The position numbers were made by a program, and so were the translations under genes. Source: Lachnospiraceae bacterium (GTDB taxonomy: Bacteria; Bacillota; Clostridia; Lachnospirales; Lachnospiraceae). From it: a stretch of DNA of 64,000 nucleotides. The notes under the pieces are model-generated. The model did no database searches. It had not been told where the DNA came from and worked only from the letters and a program-made list of their open reading frames with translations. The DNA lies in assembly GCA_017439665.1 (NCBI GenBank), contig JAFSIS010000060.1:1-64000 (forward strand). Reading direction: 5' to 3'. Each line of letters opens with the position of its first letter. Position 1 is the stretch's first letter. Below, piece by piece: positions 8,325 to 17,239 of the stretch.

Positions 8325-11086
8325 TTATCTTTCCAACCGGAAGTGGTATGTTCCCGATCCCAGTTCCATATTCTGATAGTCCTTGTGTGGAAGTGTCACT
8401 GTTGCCGTTGTATTTGCTGGTATGGTGAAATGAAATTCTGTTTCACCTTCTGATATTTCCCATGAGCTTTCAATCTTACCATACATACTGTCATAGCTTC
8501 CCTCTGCATAGGTCAAACCGCCTCCAACCTGAGGCTCAAGATAAAAATGCTGATAGGCAGGGTGTTCTTCATCCCTTCTTATCCCCAGGATATCCGTATA
8601 GAACCACTGTCCAACTGAACCCAGCCCCAGATGATTGAGGGAACCATTTATTACCAATCTGCCGTCTTCATTTTCATACAATGTCTTCCAGCCTTCAGCC
8701 AATGTCGTACTTCCCTGAGAAAACAGATAGTTCCAGGAAGGGCTTCCTTCCTGTTGTAATAACTGATAAGCCTCTTCTACATATCCGTACTTACACAGTA
8801 TTGGCAATAGATGAGGCATTGTAATATAGCCTGTCTGTATATGATAATCACTCATCTCTACTGACAGCTTCAGTTTTTCTGCACCAGCTGTTTCCAGCTC
8901 TTCAGGATATAAGCCATATGCAAGCCCAAGAGTATATTCTGATTGAAGCCAATTTCCTATGGAGCCATCCTCACCCAGAAAATTGATCTGCCATGACTCT
9001 TTATATTGTTCAAAATGTTCCTCATATCAGAAAGCCAGTTCCTCTTCCCCTATAGCCTTACACATCTGTGACAACAGGTTCATTACATATGTACATTGAG
9101 CCGTATTACAACAGCTGTCATCCAGATAAGAAATCGCATTATGATCATTATATCCTGTCCGTTCCCGAATATACCCATTACTTGTCTCTACCAAATAATC
9201 CGCATAATCACACATAGCCTGAAGATTATCTGTAATGATTTGTGTGCCTCCATATTGCTGGTACATTTCCCACACTAATATTACTCCGGCATCGCTCCAA
9301 CCGTTTTCACCGCCAATTTGATCCACATGAGGAGCAATCTGCGGATATACACCATCATCATTTTGGCTGATTCTCAATGCCTCTATGTATTTTTTCATAA
9401 AATTCATTGTATTGGCATTCAATGAACCTGTGTAAGCGAATACCTGCGCATCTCCACTCCAGCCCAATCGCTCATCTCTTTGTGGACAATCTATGGGAAT
9501 ATCCACATAATTGCTCAGCCGTGTCTTGCCTCCAGGGTACCTATACAGATCACCCCATTATCCGGAGCTGCTTTCTTTCTTAATCCACTCTTTTCCTCAT
9601 ATATCCGGGCATATTGCCAGCCTTTTTCATCACACTCAACCGTTGACCAGTTATCCACTTCATAATTTGTATCATAGTATTCTCCCGAAAACAGGTCATC
9701 ACTTCTGATCGGTCCGTCAGAATATACAGACCAGCTTTCATCGGTTCCGAAAATATCTTTGCTGCCATCCTCATATTGAATAGTCAGCTGCCCACACAGG
9801 GCAAGTTCATCTCCCCATCTTCCATGAGCTCTGTCATACCGTCCATGCCCCAGAATAAAACCAATGGCATTTTTTCCCTCCTGGAGGTATTCCGATACAT
9901 CATAGGTACGATAGTATACCTCCTGTGAATATACTGATTGACCCGGTGCTCCATATTCTTCACAAATATCCTGACCATTGATAAAGGCATCATATATTCC
10001 TAAAGCAGATATATAGAGTCTGGCAGAGTCAATTTCTTTATTTGCCGGAATTTCAAAGACCTTTCGGAACATGGGGGCAGGTTCCTCACCTCCCGGCTGC
10101 ATGATATAGCCTGAATCCGCTCTGCCCCATCCATTTCGTATCTTCATGTAATAGGGGGAAAAAATATGCTCCTGGACATCAGAAAAACTTTCCCGCAAAA
10201 CAACCTGATCCTTACTATCACGAATAATGATATTATCATACCAGCATTCATCTGTTCCCCTGGTTACCCATAGACCAATGCCTAATACCTGAGTAGGTAT
10301 GATGGCCTTCTTTTCTGATATAAGCCTGCCATCCAAATAGGTATCCACTTTTTCCTTCTGCACATGAATACGCATCCGATGAAATTTTTCTGTAAATTCC
10401 TCTATTGTATACCCTTTTAGAGGGAGCACTTCCTCTTCCAGAATTTCTTCATTTTTCCTTCTGGTCATTACTAATTCTACCTGATCACCGGTAGTATCAA
10501 TCTGCCACAGATAGTATTCACCATATCTGCTTTGTTCGGCACCCCAAATAAATCCCGAAGAGGTTTTATTCATTTCAAATTCATATTCTATTTCATACCA
10601 CAAATCCTCTTCAGCTATGATTTCATCCCGGTCCGGTTCCTCTGCAATGATCCAGCTTGCTCCTTCCCATTCAGTATCCATTTTTCCGGTTTCGAAGGTT
10701 GCTCTCTCCGAGGTAATCCTGATCCCATCCTGATTCCATACATCCACCTTCCAACAGTATATTGTCTCCGGTAAAAGTTTTTCCCCTTCATATGGTATGG
10801 CAACTGAGACTCCCGATTCTACCTTTCCCGAATCCCATACATACTGGCTTTTTTCTTCCCCATGTTTGGTATAGAATACCTGAATCTGATAAGCAGTCTG
10901 CTTCTGTCCCTGCTTATCATCCTCCATCTTCCAGGAAAAACAGGGTATCCCCTCGATCCCTATAGGATTAGTTTTATAATTTACCGTTAAATCAAAAATC
11001 TTGGCAGATGCAGATGAACTACTGCACCCTGCCAAGATGATCATCAGAAAAGCTATTAACGGTATGACTCTACCTATTCTTTTCAT
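8325..11086 (-). pseudogene. Decayed alpha-L-rhamnosidase (GH78) lipoprotein gene
   Basis: The intact 5' part (9515-11086) encodes a lipoprotein signal with lipobox LAGC, an Ig-like N-terminal domain and the rhamnosidase N-terminal sandwich ('YISALGIYDAFINGQ'). It then runs out of frame at 'GTLEARHG'. In another frame the sequence resumes at once with 'LSNYVDIPIDCPQRDERLGW', the start of the conserved catalytic motif. About 170 residues normally found between these points are missing, so there is an internal deletion plus a frameshift near 9515-9540. The catalytic frame then has an in-frame TGA at 9027-9029, after which the same frame continues to 8325 ('SLNHLGLGSVGQWFYTD'). At least two independent lesions make this a pseudogene. 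The intact ancestor would have removed rhamnose from plant glycans at the cell surface. Confidence 0.9.
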
Positions 11087-11145
11087 TTTCTTTTGTCTTC
11101 CATTACCTAAATTACAGATGGGTTTTCCCTATTTTACACCTTCGC

Positions 11146-12384
11146 TTAGCTGTTCAGATACGCTATCTGCTCCTCGGTTAAGGTATCGATTTCCTTACCC
11201 ATAAAAGCCAGCTTTCTTTCTGCCACGTCGCGATCTACCTCTACCGGTACATCAATCAGCATGTTATCCATTTTTCCTGCATTTTCCACCAGATATTTTG
11301 CAGAAAGAGCCTGAATAGCAAAGCTCATATCCATAATCTCCGCCGGATGTCCGTCACCGGCTGCCAGATTCACCAGTCTTCCTTCTGCCAATACAAAGAT
11401 CCACTGTCCACCGGGCAACTTATAACCCATAATATTATTCCGCATTTCTTTGGATTCTACTGCAATTTTTCTTAAATCTGCCATATTGATCTCGCAGTCA
11501 AAATGGCCTGCATTACAAAGAATTGCTCCATCCTTCATTACGGCAAAATCGTCTACGTCGATTACCTTGTCACAGCCCGTAACGGTCACAAAGAAGTCTC
11601 CGATCTTCGCAGCTTCCAGCATAGGCATCACTTCAAATCCATCCATTACTGCCTCGATAGCTTTAATAGGATCAACCTCGGTAACGAATACCTTGGCACC
11701 CAGCCCCTTGGCACGCATGGCCACACCCTTGCCACACCAGCCATAGCCTGCAACCACTACATTCTTTCCTGCAACGATCAGATTGGTCGTCCGGTTAATA
11801 CCATCCCAAACGGACTGTCCGGTACCATAACGGTTATCAAAAAGATGCTTACAGTCAGCGTTATTTACCCGAACCATAGGGAATTTCAACTTACCGGCTT
11901 TGTCCATAGCTTCCAGACGGATGATGCCGGTAGTGGTTTCCTCGCATCCACCGATCACATTTGGGATCAGATCGGTAAATTCCGTATGCATCATATGCAC
12001 CAGGTCTCCGCCGTCATCAATAATGATATTGGGCCCAGCCTCCAGCACTCTGCGGATATGAGCCTCGTACTCTTCAGGTGTAGCATTATACCAGGCATAT
12101 ACGTTTAAACCTGCTGCCACCAGAGCTGCAGCTACATCATCCTGGGTAGACAGAGGATTGGAACCGGTAACATACATCTCAGCTCCGCCTGCTGCCAGAA
12201 CCTTACAGAGATATGCAGTTTTTGCTTCCAGATGAACGGAAAGGGCTACTTTTTTTCCTGCAAAGGGTTTAGTTTTACTAAACTCCTCTTCCAGCATTCT
12301 TAACAGGTCACAGTTACGTTTTACCCATTCAATCTTTTTCTCACCTGATTCGGCCAGTTCAATGTTTCTGATTTCACTACTCAT
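11146..12384 (-). CDS. ahcY: Adenosylhomocysteinase
   Basis: This 412-residue cytoplasmic enzyme hydrolyses S-adenosylhomocysteine to adenosine and homocysteine, clearing the inhibitory product of methylation. Seen are 'SVHLEAKTAYL', 'GGCEETTTGIIRL', 'NRYGTGQSVWDGINRTTN', the NAD-binding loop 'AGYGWCGKGVA' and the C-terminal 'LAAGDGHPAEIMDMSFA'. The start at 12384 has AAAGGAG 7 bases upstream; the longer frame to 12411 lacks a site. It follows a D-2-hydroxyacid dehydrogenase gene by 85 bases and precedes the rhamnosidase pseudogene. The short length, without the eukaryotic insert, is typical of archaeal and clostridial forms. Confidence 0.95.
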   Translation of the reverse strand: MSSEIRNIELAESGEKKIEWVKRNCDLLRMLEEEFSKTKPFAGKKVALSVHLEAKTAYLCKVLAAGGAEMYVTGSNPLSTQDDVAAALVAAGLNVYAWYNATPEEYEAHIRRVLEAGPNIIIDDGGDLVHMMHTEFTDLIPNVIGGCEETTTGIIRLEAMDKAGKLKFPMVRVNNADCKHLFDNRYGTGQSVWDGINRTTNLIVAGKNVVVAGYGWCGKGVAMRAKGLGAKVFVTEVDPIKAIEAVMDGFEVMPMLEAAKIGDFFVTVTGCDKVIDVDDFAVMKDGAILCNAGHFDCEINMADLRKIAVESKEMRNNIMGYKLPGGQWIFVLAEGRLVNLAAGDGHPAEIMDMSFAIQALSAKYLVENAGKMDNMLIDVPVEVDRDVAERKLAFMGKEIDTLTEEQIAYLNS

Positions 12385-12431
12385 TTGTATTCTCCTTTTT
12401 TTCATAATCATTCCAGCCGAATTTTTATTAG

Positions 12432-12459
12432 AGTGATGGTCGTCTGTCCTATCATCACT
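12432..12459. repeat. Inverted repeat in the ahcY leader
   Basis: AGTGATG (12432-12438) and CATCACT (12453-12459) form a 7-base-pair perfect stem with a 14-base loop between the dehydrogenase stop codon and ahcY. On the minus strand it is followed by CTAATAAAAATT rather than a T-run, so it is not a convincing terminator. It does not show the conserved core of known SAH riboswitches. Confidence 0.4.
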
Positions 12460-12469
12460 TTGTTTCTTT

Positions 12470-13429
12470 CTAGATATCTACACGATTTCGTTGTTCGCCT
12501 TTTGCAAAGGCTTCAATATTCTGGTACACCTCATCAAGACACCTTGTTCTAGACTCCACACTGGCCCAGGCCATGTGGGGTGTGATCAACAGCCTTCGAC
12601 TGTCCTTGATCCGACCCAGAGGATTGGTTTTCTCCATAGGTTCTTTTCCCAATACATCCAGACCGGCTCCGGCAATGATTCCCTGCTCCAATGCCTCGCA
12701 GAGATCTCCATCATTTACCACAGGTCCTCTGGCCACATTCACCAGAATGGCTGAGGGCTTCATCTGCCTTAACGTATCTTTATTGATCAGATTCCTGGTT
12801 CTGTCAGACAGAGGGCAATGAATGGACAGCACATCCGATTGGGCAAGCAGGGTATCCAGCTCTACCCGTTCATAGTCCGTAGAGGTATTTTTCCCCGAGG
12901 CAGAGTAAAAAATTACTCTGCAGCCGAAAGCTTCTGCAATTCTGGCCACGTTGCGGCCGATATTTCCCATACCGATGATTCCCCAGGTCTTTCCTTCCAG
13001 TTCCCAGAACCTTTCGTCAAAGTTGGAAAATCCCAGCTGGTTGCTGTAAGCTCCGGACTTAACATATTCATCATAATAGCTGATTTTTTCCAATACGTAA
13101 AGAGCCATGGCAAAGGTATGCTGGGCCACTGCCGGAGTGGAATAATCCCGCACATTGCTGACTGCGATCTGCCGGCTTCGGGCATAGTTTAAATCGATAT
13201 TGTCGTAGCCCGTTGCCGTCACGCACAAAAGCTTTACCTTGGGAGCGTCTTTAAGCATATCCTCATCCATTACTGTTTTATTGAAGATAACTACATCAGC
13301 ATCTTTTATCCAGTTTTTACATTCCTCCCGCCCAGCCACGGGATGAGCCTCAAAATCACCCAGCTTTTCATAAATGGACACATCCATATCCATCCCCAGG
13401 CTGTTTCGATCCAGCATGACAATCTTCAT
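12470..13429 (-). CDS. D-2-hydroxyacid dehydrogenase (hydroxypyruvate/glycerate type)
   Basis: This 319-residue NAD(P)-dependent enzyme interconverts a 2-ketoacid and a D-2-hydroxyacid. The Rossmann motif 'GIIGMGNIGRNVARIAEAFG' is in the middle. The catalytic triad residues are visible as Arg in 'LVNVARGPVV', Glu in 'LDVLGKEPM' and His in 'ITPHMAWAS'. The overall pattern resembles glycerate dehydrogenase/hydroxypyruvate reductase more than D-lactate dehydrogenase or SerA, but the substrate cannot be fixed from sequence alone. It lies 16 bases after pgi and before ahcY on the same strand, so the three may be co-transcribed. Confidence 0.88.
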   Translation of the reverse strand: MKIVMLDRNSLGMDMDVSIYEKLGDFEAHPVAGREECKNWIKDADVVIFNKTVMDEDMLKDAPKVKLLCVTATGYDNIDLNYARSRQIAVSNVRDYSTPAVAQHTFAMALYVLEKISYYDEYVKSGAYSNQLGFSNFDERFWELEGKTWGIIGMGNIGRNVARIAEAFGCRVIFYSASGKNTSTDYERVELDTLLAQSDVLSIHCPLSDRTRNLINKDTLRQMKPSAILVNVARGPVVNDGDLCEALEQGIIAGAGLDVLGKEPMEKTNPLGRIKDSRRLLITPHMAWASVESRTRCLDEVYQNIEAFAKGEQRNRVDI

Positions 13430-13445
13430 CGGTTTCCTCGCTTTT

Positions 13446-14795
13446 TTACAGTCTCTTCAGCAGCTCTTCTCTCTGTGCTTCGTATCCGGGCTTGCCTAAC
13501 AGAGCAAACATATTCTTCTTATAGCTCTCCACACCCGGCTGATTAAAGGGATTTACTCCCAACAGGTATCCACTCACTCCACAGGCAAACTCAAAGAAAT
13601 AAAAGAGCTGTCCCAGATAGAATTCATTTGCCTCAGGCACATGGATCATAAAATTGGGAACCTGTCCATCGGTATGAGCCAGAATCGTTCCGTTCATAGC
13701 CGATTTGTTCACAAAGTCCACTGTTTTTCCTGCAAGATAGTTGAGTCCGTCCAGATCTACGGCCTCTTCTCCCAGAATGATCTCCCCCCTGGAGGTCTCC
13801 ACATCGATCACCGTCTCAAAGAGAGTGCGGGCTCCATCCTGAATAAACTGTCCCATGGAATGAAGGTCTGTGGTCAGATCCACACTGGCAGGAAAGATAC
13901 CCTTCTGATCCTTACCTTCACTCTCACCATAAAGCTGCTTCCACCACTCGGATACATAGTGTACGGAGGGCTCGTAATTGGCCAGAATCTCAATTCCCTT
14001 TCCCTTACGCAGCATAATATTTCTCAATGCTGCATACTGTAAAGCATCGTTATCTTCAAAAGGATTTTCCAGAGCCTTCTTTCTTCCGTCTGCAGCTCCT
14101 TCCATCAGCTGATCAATATCTGCTCCACTGACTGCAATGGGAAGCAGGCCTACTGCTGTGAGCACAGAAAAACGGCCTCCGATGTCATCGGGTACAACAA
14201 AGGTTTCATAGCCTTCGGCATCTGCCACTTGCTTCAGAGAACCTCTGGCTTTATCGGTGGTGGCATAAATTCTCTTTGCTGCCCCCTCCTTACCATATTT
14301 TTTTTCTGCCATTTCCTTGAATACACGGAAAGCAATGGCCGGTTCCGTAGTCGTTCCGGATTTGGAGATCATATTAATGGAAAAATCTCTGTCTCCGATG
14401 ACGTCTATCAGATCCCGAATATAGGTGGAACTGATCGAATTACCAACAAAGTAAATCTCCGGTGTCTTACGCACCGACTTGTCCACTGTATTATAAAAGC
14501 TGTGGCGTAAAAATTCTATTGCTGCTCTGGCGCCCAGATAGGAACCACCGATCCCGATTACCAGTAAAATCTCTGAATCCTCCTGGATTTTGGCAGCTGC
14601 CTTTTTTATCCTTGCAAAGTCCTCTTTATCGTAATTTACCGGCAGATCGATCCAGCCAAGAAAATCATTTCCCGCACCACTTTTGCTTACCAGAACCTCT
14701 TTTGCATCAAGGGTCAGCTTTTTCATGTACTCTATCTCATGTTCGCTGACAAAACCGACTGCTTTGGAATAATCAAATGCAACTTTACTTCCCAT
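13446..14795 (-). CDS. pgi: Glucose-6-phosphate isomerase
   Basis: At 449 residues this is the compact bacterial PGI that interconverts glucose 6-phosphate and fructose 6-phosphate. Seen are '[18 protein letters not shown]', '[17 protein letters not shown]' (the phosphate-binding SIS loop), '[18 protein letters not shown]' (PGI signature 1 region), and near the end '[19 protein letters not shown]' (signature 2). The start has GGAG 7 bases upstream. A promoter at 14864-14892 is well placed. The downstream genes are the hydroxyacid dehydrogenase and ahcY. Confidence 0.96.
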   Translation of the reverse strand: MGSKVAFDYSKAVGFVSEHEIEYMKKLTLDAKEVLVSKSGAGNDFLGWIDLPVNYDKEDFARIKKAAAKIQEDSEILLVIGIGGSYLGARAAIEFLRHSFYNTVDKSVRKTPEIYFVGNSISSTYIRDLIDVIGDRDFSINMISKSGTTTEPAIAFRVFKEMAEKKYGKEGAAKRIYATTDKARGSLKQVADAEGYETFVVPDDIGGRFSVLTAVGLLPIAVSGADIDQLMEGAADGRKKALENPFEDNDALQYAALRNIMLRKGKGIEILANYEPSVHYVSEWWKQLYGESEGKDQKGIFPASVDLTTDLHSMGQFIQDGARTLFETVIDVETSRGEIILGEEAVDLDGLNYLAGKTVDFVNKSAMNGTILAHTDGQVPNFMIHVPEANEFYLGQLFYFFEFACGVSGYLLGVNPFNQPGVESYKKNMFALLGKPGYEAQREELLKRL

Positions 14796-14863
14796 TTGTA
14801 TCTCCTCTCTATTATACCGCCTGTGGCAATAAAAGTTAATTTTTTCACTACCTTACTATTGTC

Positions 14864-14892
14864 AGTGTAGCAAAGAGACTTTCCTTTTTCAA
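14864..14892 (-). promoter_or_regulatory. Promoter of pgi
   Basis: Minus-strand TTGAAA (14887-14892), a 17-base spacer and TACACT (14864-14869). The -35 box overlaps the reconstructed stop codon of the upstream gene. A second, less likely candidate (TTAACT-17-TATAAT at 14811-14839) would leave almost no leader. Confidence 0.6.
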
Positions 14893-15496
14893 GCCAAAAT
14901 TTCCCTGAGAAGCTCCTTAAGCTGTTCCTCTTCCTGCTGGCCGAAATAATCCTCTGTTTTCTTCTCAATCTGCCTTTCTTTTCCAAATGGCTGCTTCCCC
15001 ACAGAAAAGGTTTTTGATTTTCCAGAAAATCCAAAAGATTCGTTTTAATGATCTCTTTCTTTTCTTCTGTATCGATCATTCCGGAAATAGAAAAGTGAAG
15101 ATACAGCCCCAAAAAACAGACGATATAAAAAGGCAGTATCTGACCCAGGGTTGCTCCATCTATGATTCCACGACAGGCCCCTACGCCGGATAAAAATACT
15201 CCCAACAATAAAAACTGACCCGACAGATGTTTTAGCTTAAGCAGACTGAACCTTCCTGCCTTAAACTCCTGCAGTCCTTTATCCACAAAGGCTTCCCTGT
15301 TGCCAATCTGCCCCTCCTCCTTCAGATATTGCTCCAGCCATTTTCGCAATAGCCTGGGGCTCTCCTCTTCGAGTTTTTTTGATTCCTTCATCAACTGCAG
15401 CAGAAAATAACCGGTAATCAGCTGACACCCTGTACTGAGCAGAAAAAGCAGAATAATCCCTGCTGCCAACAGACTCTGGTCCCAAAAATAATTCAT
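14889..15496 (-). CDS. Small membrane protein of unknown function, frameshifted near its 3' end
   Basis: From the ATG at 15496 (AGGAGGAGACAGG upstream) the frame encodes two or three membrane segments (about residues 7-30, 88-105 and 110-130) and charged cytoplasmic parts. At the run of five A residues at 15011-15015 the original frame enters sequence that no longer looks coding and would run to 14732, overlapping pgi and the spacer. One base added there moves to a frame that reads 'TFSVGKQPFGKERQIEKK' and then a charged helix ending 'QLKELLREILA' with a stop at 14889-14891. The restored protein has about 202 residues. The shift may be a real mutation, a sequencing error in a homopolymer or slippage. 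I do not recognise the family. Confidence 0.6.
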
Positions 15497-15526
15497 CCCT
15501 GTCTCCTCCTTTTTTCTTTTGCTAAC

Positions 15527-15555
15527 AGTATAAAAAAATCCTTTTTTTCCTACAA
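15527..15555 (-). promoter_or_regulatory. Promoter of the small membrane protein gene
   Basis: Minus-strand TTGTAG (15550-15555), a 17-base spacer and TATACT (15527-15532), giving a leader of about 25 bases with an AGGAGGAG site. Confidence 0.55.
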
Positions 15556-15681
15556 TAACTAATGGTATCAAGTCCTCGCTCCTTTTTTCTCCATTCTCTC
15601 TCTTTCGCCAGCCTTCCCGTTTTTCGCTTATCGGGAAGCCTTATACAGGTGAAAAGAGGACTGGCAAGAGCTTCCTGTTTC

Positions 15682-15690
15682 TGCTATACT
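15682..15690 (+). promoter_or_regulatory. Extended -10 promoter of the MurG-like gene
   Basis: Plus-strand TGCTATACT is a TGn-extended -10 element 45 bases before the ATG at 15736. The -35 region (TGGCAA at the right distance) is weak. Confidence 0.5.
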
Positions 15691-15735
15691 TACAAACAGA
15701 ATGATTACAGCAAAGACTTCTATGAGGTTAACATA

Positions 15736-16800
15736 ATGAACAAAAAGATTGTATTGACCGGTGGTGGTACGGCAGGGCACGTTACCCCCAATATTGCTCT
15801 CCTTCCCTCTCTGGAAAAGGAAGGTTTTGAGATCAGCTATATCGGTTCCTACGCAGGAATTGAAAAAAGATTGATCGAAGACTTTAACATCCCCTACTAC
15901 GGGATCTCTACAGGACGATTCAGGCGTTATTTTGATCTGAAAAATTTTTCTGATCCTTTTCGGGTAATGAAGGGCTATAATCAGGCCAGAAAAATACTGA
16001 AAGAAATCAAGCCTGACGTGGTCTTTTCCAAAGGAGGCTTCGTCTCCGTCCCTGTGGTTCGGGCCGCTTCCTCCCTGAAAATCCCCTGTATTATCCATGA
16101 ATCCGATATGACGCCCGGTCTGGCCAACAAACTATGTATTCCGGTAGCAAATAAAATCTGTTGTAATTTTCCGGAGACTATGCAAAATATTGCATCGGAT
16201 AAAGCCGTTCTTACCGGATCTCCCATCCGTCAGGAGCTTACCCGGGGGAACAAACTGGCTGCTTTGGATCTCTGTGGTTTTACTGCCAACAAGCCTGTGA
16301 TCATGGTTATTGGCGGTTCCCAGGGTGCTTCCAGTGTAAATATCATGGTCCGCGAAGCCCTTCCCAAACTTCTGCCGGATTTTCAGGTGGTTCACCTGTG
16401 CGGCAGGGATAAGGTAGATAATCTGATGCTGACCATTCCGGGCTACAAGCAGTTTGAATACATCAAAGCAGAGCTTAAAGATTTATTTGCCATGGCCGAT
16501 TTAGTGGTTTCCCGCGCCGGCGCCAATGCCATCTGCGAGCTGCTGGCCCTGAAAAAACCCAATCTGCTGATTCCTCTTCAGATCGGAAGCCGGGGAGATC
16601 AGATCTTAAACGCCCGTTCCTTTGAAGAGCAGGGTTTCAGCATTGTATTGAGGGAAGATTATCTGGATTGTGATATCCTGGTGGAAAAAATATATGAACT
16701 CTATGCCAATCGACAGATTTATATCGATAATATGTGTGAGAGTAAACAGATGAATTCTATAGATACGATCATGAAATTAATTAAAGAAGCTGTTGCATAA
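15736..16800 (+). CDS. murG: MurG-like UDP-GlcNAc glycosyltransferase (lipid II synthase family)
   Basis: The 354-residue protein belongs to the family that transfers GlcNAc from UDP-GlcNAc to lipid I on the inner face of the membrane. Seen are the N-terminal glycine loop 'LTGGGTAGHVTPNIALL', 'GFVSVPVVRAA', 'IHESDMTPGLANKL', the second-domain loop 'VIGGSQGASSVN', and the donor-binding segment 'VSRAGANAICELLALKKPNLLIP'. The frame is open 174 bases upstream, but the family start and GAGGT before 15736 fix the ATG. It stands alone on the plus strand with its own promoter and terminator, outside any division/cell-wall cluster, so it may be a second MurG paralogue or a related enzyme rather than the housekeeping copy. 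Confidence 0.85.
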   Translation: MNKKIVLTGGGTAGHVTPNIALLPSLEKEGFEISYIGSYAGIEKRLIEDFNIPYYGISTGRFRRYFDLKNFSDPFRVMKGYNQARKILKEIKPDVVFSKGGFVSVPVVRAASSLKIPCIIHESDMTPGLANKLCIPVANKICCNFPETMQNIASDKAVLTGSPIRQELTRGNKLAALDLCGFTANKPVIMVIGGSQGASSVNIMVREALPKLLPDFQVVHLCGRDKVDNLMLTIPGYKQFEYIKAELKDLFAMADLVVSRAGANAICELLALKKPNLLIPLQIGSRGDQILNARSFEEQGFSIVLREDYLDCDILVEKIYELYANRQIYIDNMCESKQMNSIDTIMKLIKEAVA

Positions 16801-16822
16801 AAATTATGCAACAGCCTTTTTC
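16789..16822 (+). terminator. Terminator of the MurG-like gene, overlapping its stop codon
   Basis: GCTGTTGCATAA and TTATGCAACAGC form a 12-base-pair perfect stem around a 3-base loop, followed by CTTTTT. The first arm includes the last codons and stop of the gene. The convergent HIT gene ends just beyond, so the hairpin may also slow minus-strand transcription. Confidence 0.92.
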
Positions 16823-16825
16823 AAC

Positions 16826-17227
16826 TCACCCTAAGAGTTCCCTGATCTCATCCAGTTCCTGAGATGTGGGTTCTCCCGGCTTCCATCCGATTTTCTGTCC
16901 GTCCTCCCGATATCGGGGAATGACATGCAGATGAAAGTGGAAAACAGTTTGTCCGGCTGCCTCTTCATTATTCTGTAGGATATTTACCCCGTCACAATGG
17001 AGTCGTTCCTTCATCCTCTGTGCCATTTTTTGGGCCAGCTTCATTGCCTCAGCTGCCATTTCTTCCGGCAGATCATACAGATTGGTGTAATGAGCCTTCG
17101 GCAGAATTAAAGCATGTCCTCTGGTAGCAGGAGATACGTCCAGCACCACTCTGAACTGATTCGTTTCCTCAATTGTTCCGGAAGGGATTTCACCCTTTGC
17201 TATTTTACAAAAAATACAGTTTTCCAT
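16826..17227 (-). CDS. HIT family nucleotide-binding protein
   Basis: This 133-residue cytoplasmic protein has the opening 'CIFCKIAKGEIPS' and the histidine triad 'HFHLHVIPRY' near residue 100, as in Hint/HinT purine nucleoside phosphoramidases. Those enzymes hydrolyse AMP-linked phosphoramidates and possibly other AMP esters. The start has GAAGGAGG upstream. It begins 12 bases after the flavodoxin-SCP2 gene and is the last member of the long minus-strand run that starts with the Tad genes. A physiological link to the pilus is not evident. Confidence 0.93.
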   Translation of the reverse strand: MENCIFCKIAKGEIPSGTIEETNQFRVVLDVSPATRGHALILPKAHYTNLYDLPEEMAAEAMKLAQKMAQRMKERLHCDGVNILQNNEEAAGQTVFHFHLHVIPRYREDGQKIGWKPGEPTSQELDEIRELLG

Positions 17228-17239
17228 ACCTGCCTCCTT

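Noticed and set aside
11503-12108. A 201-codon plus-strand open frame opposite ahcY
   Set aside because: Shadow of ahcY, with no ribosome site or recognisable domain.
12412-12469. Possible SAH or SAM riboswitch before ahcY
   Set aside because: Only a simple 7-base-pair inverted repeat is present in 85 bases, with none of the conserved riboswitch cores.
14732-14888. Zero-frame continuation of the small membrane protein into pgi
   Set aside because: It covers a promoter and intergenic sequence and has no protein-like pattern, while the shifted frame ends cleanly.
15562-15735. N-terminal extension of the MurG-like frame
   Set aside because: The extra 58 codons lie upstream of the family start and across the predicted promoter; GAGGT and the glycine loop fix the start at 15736.
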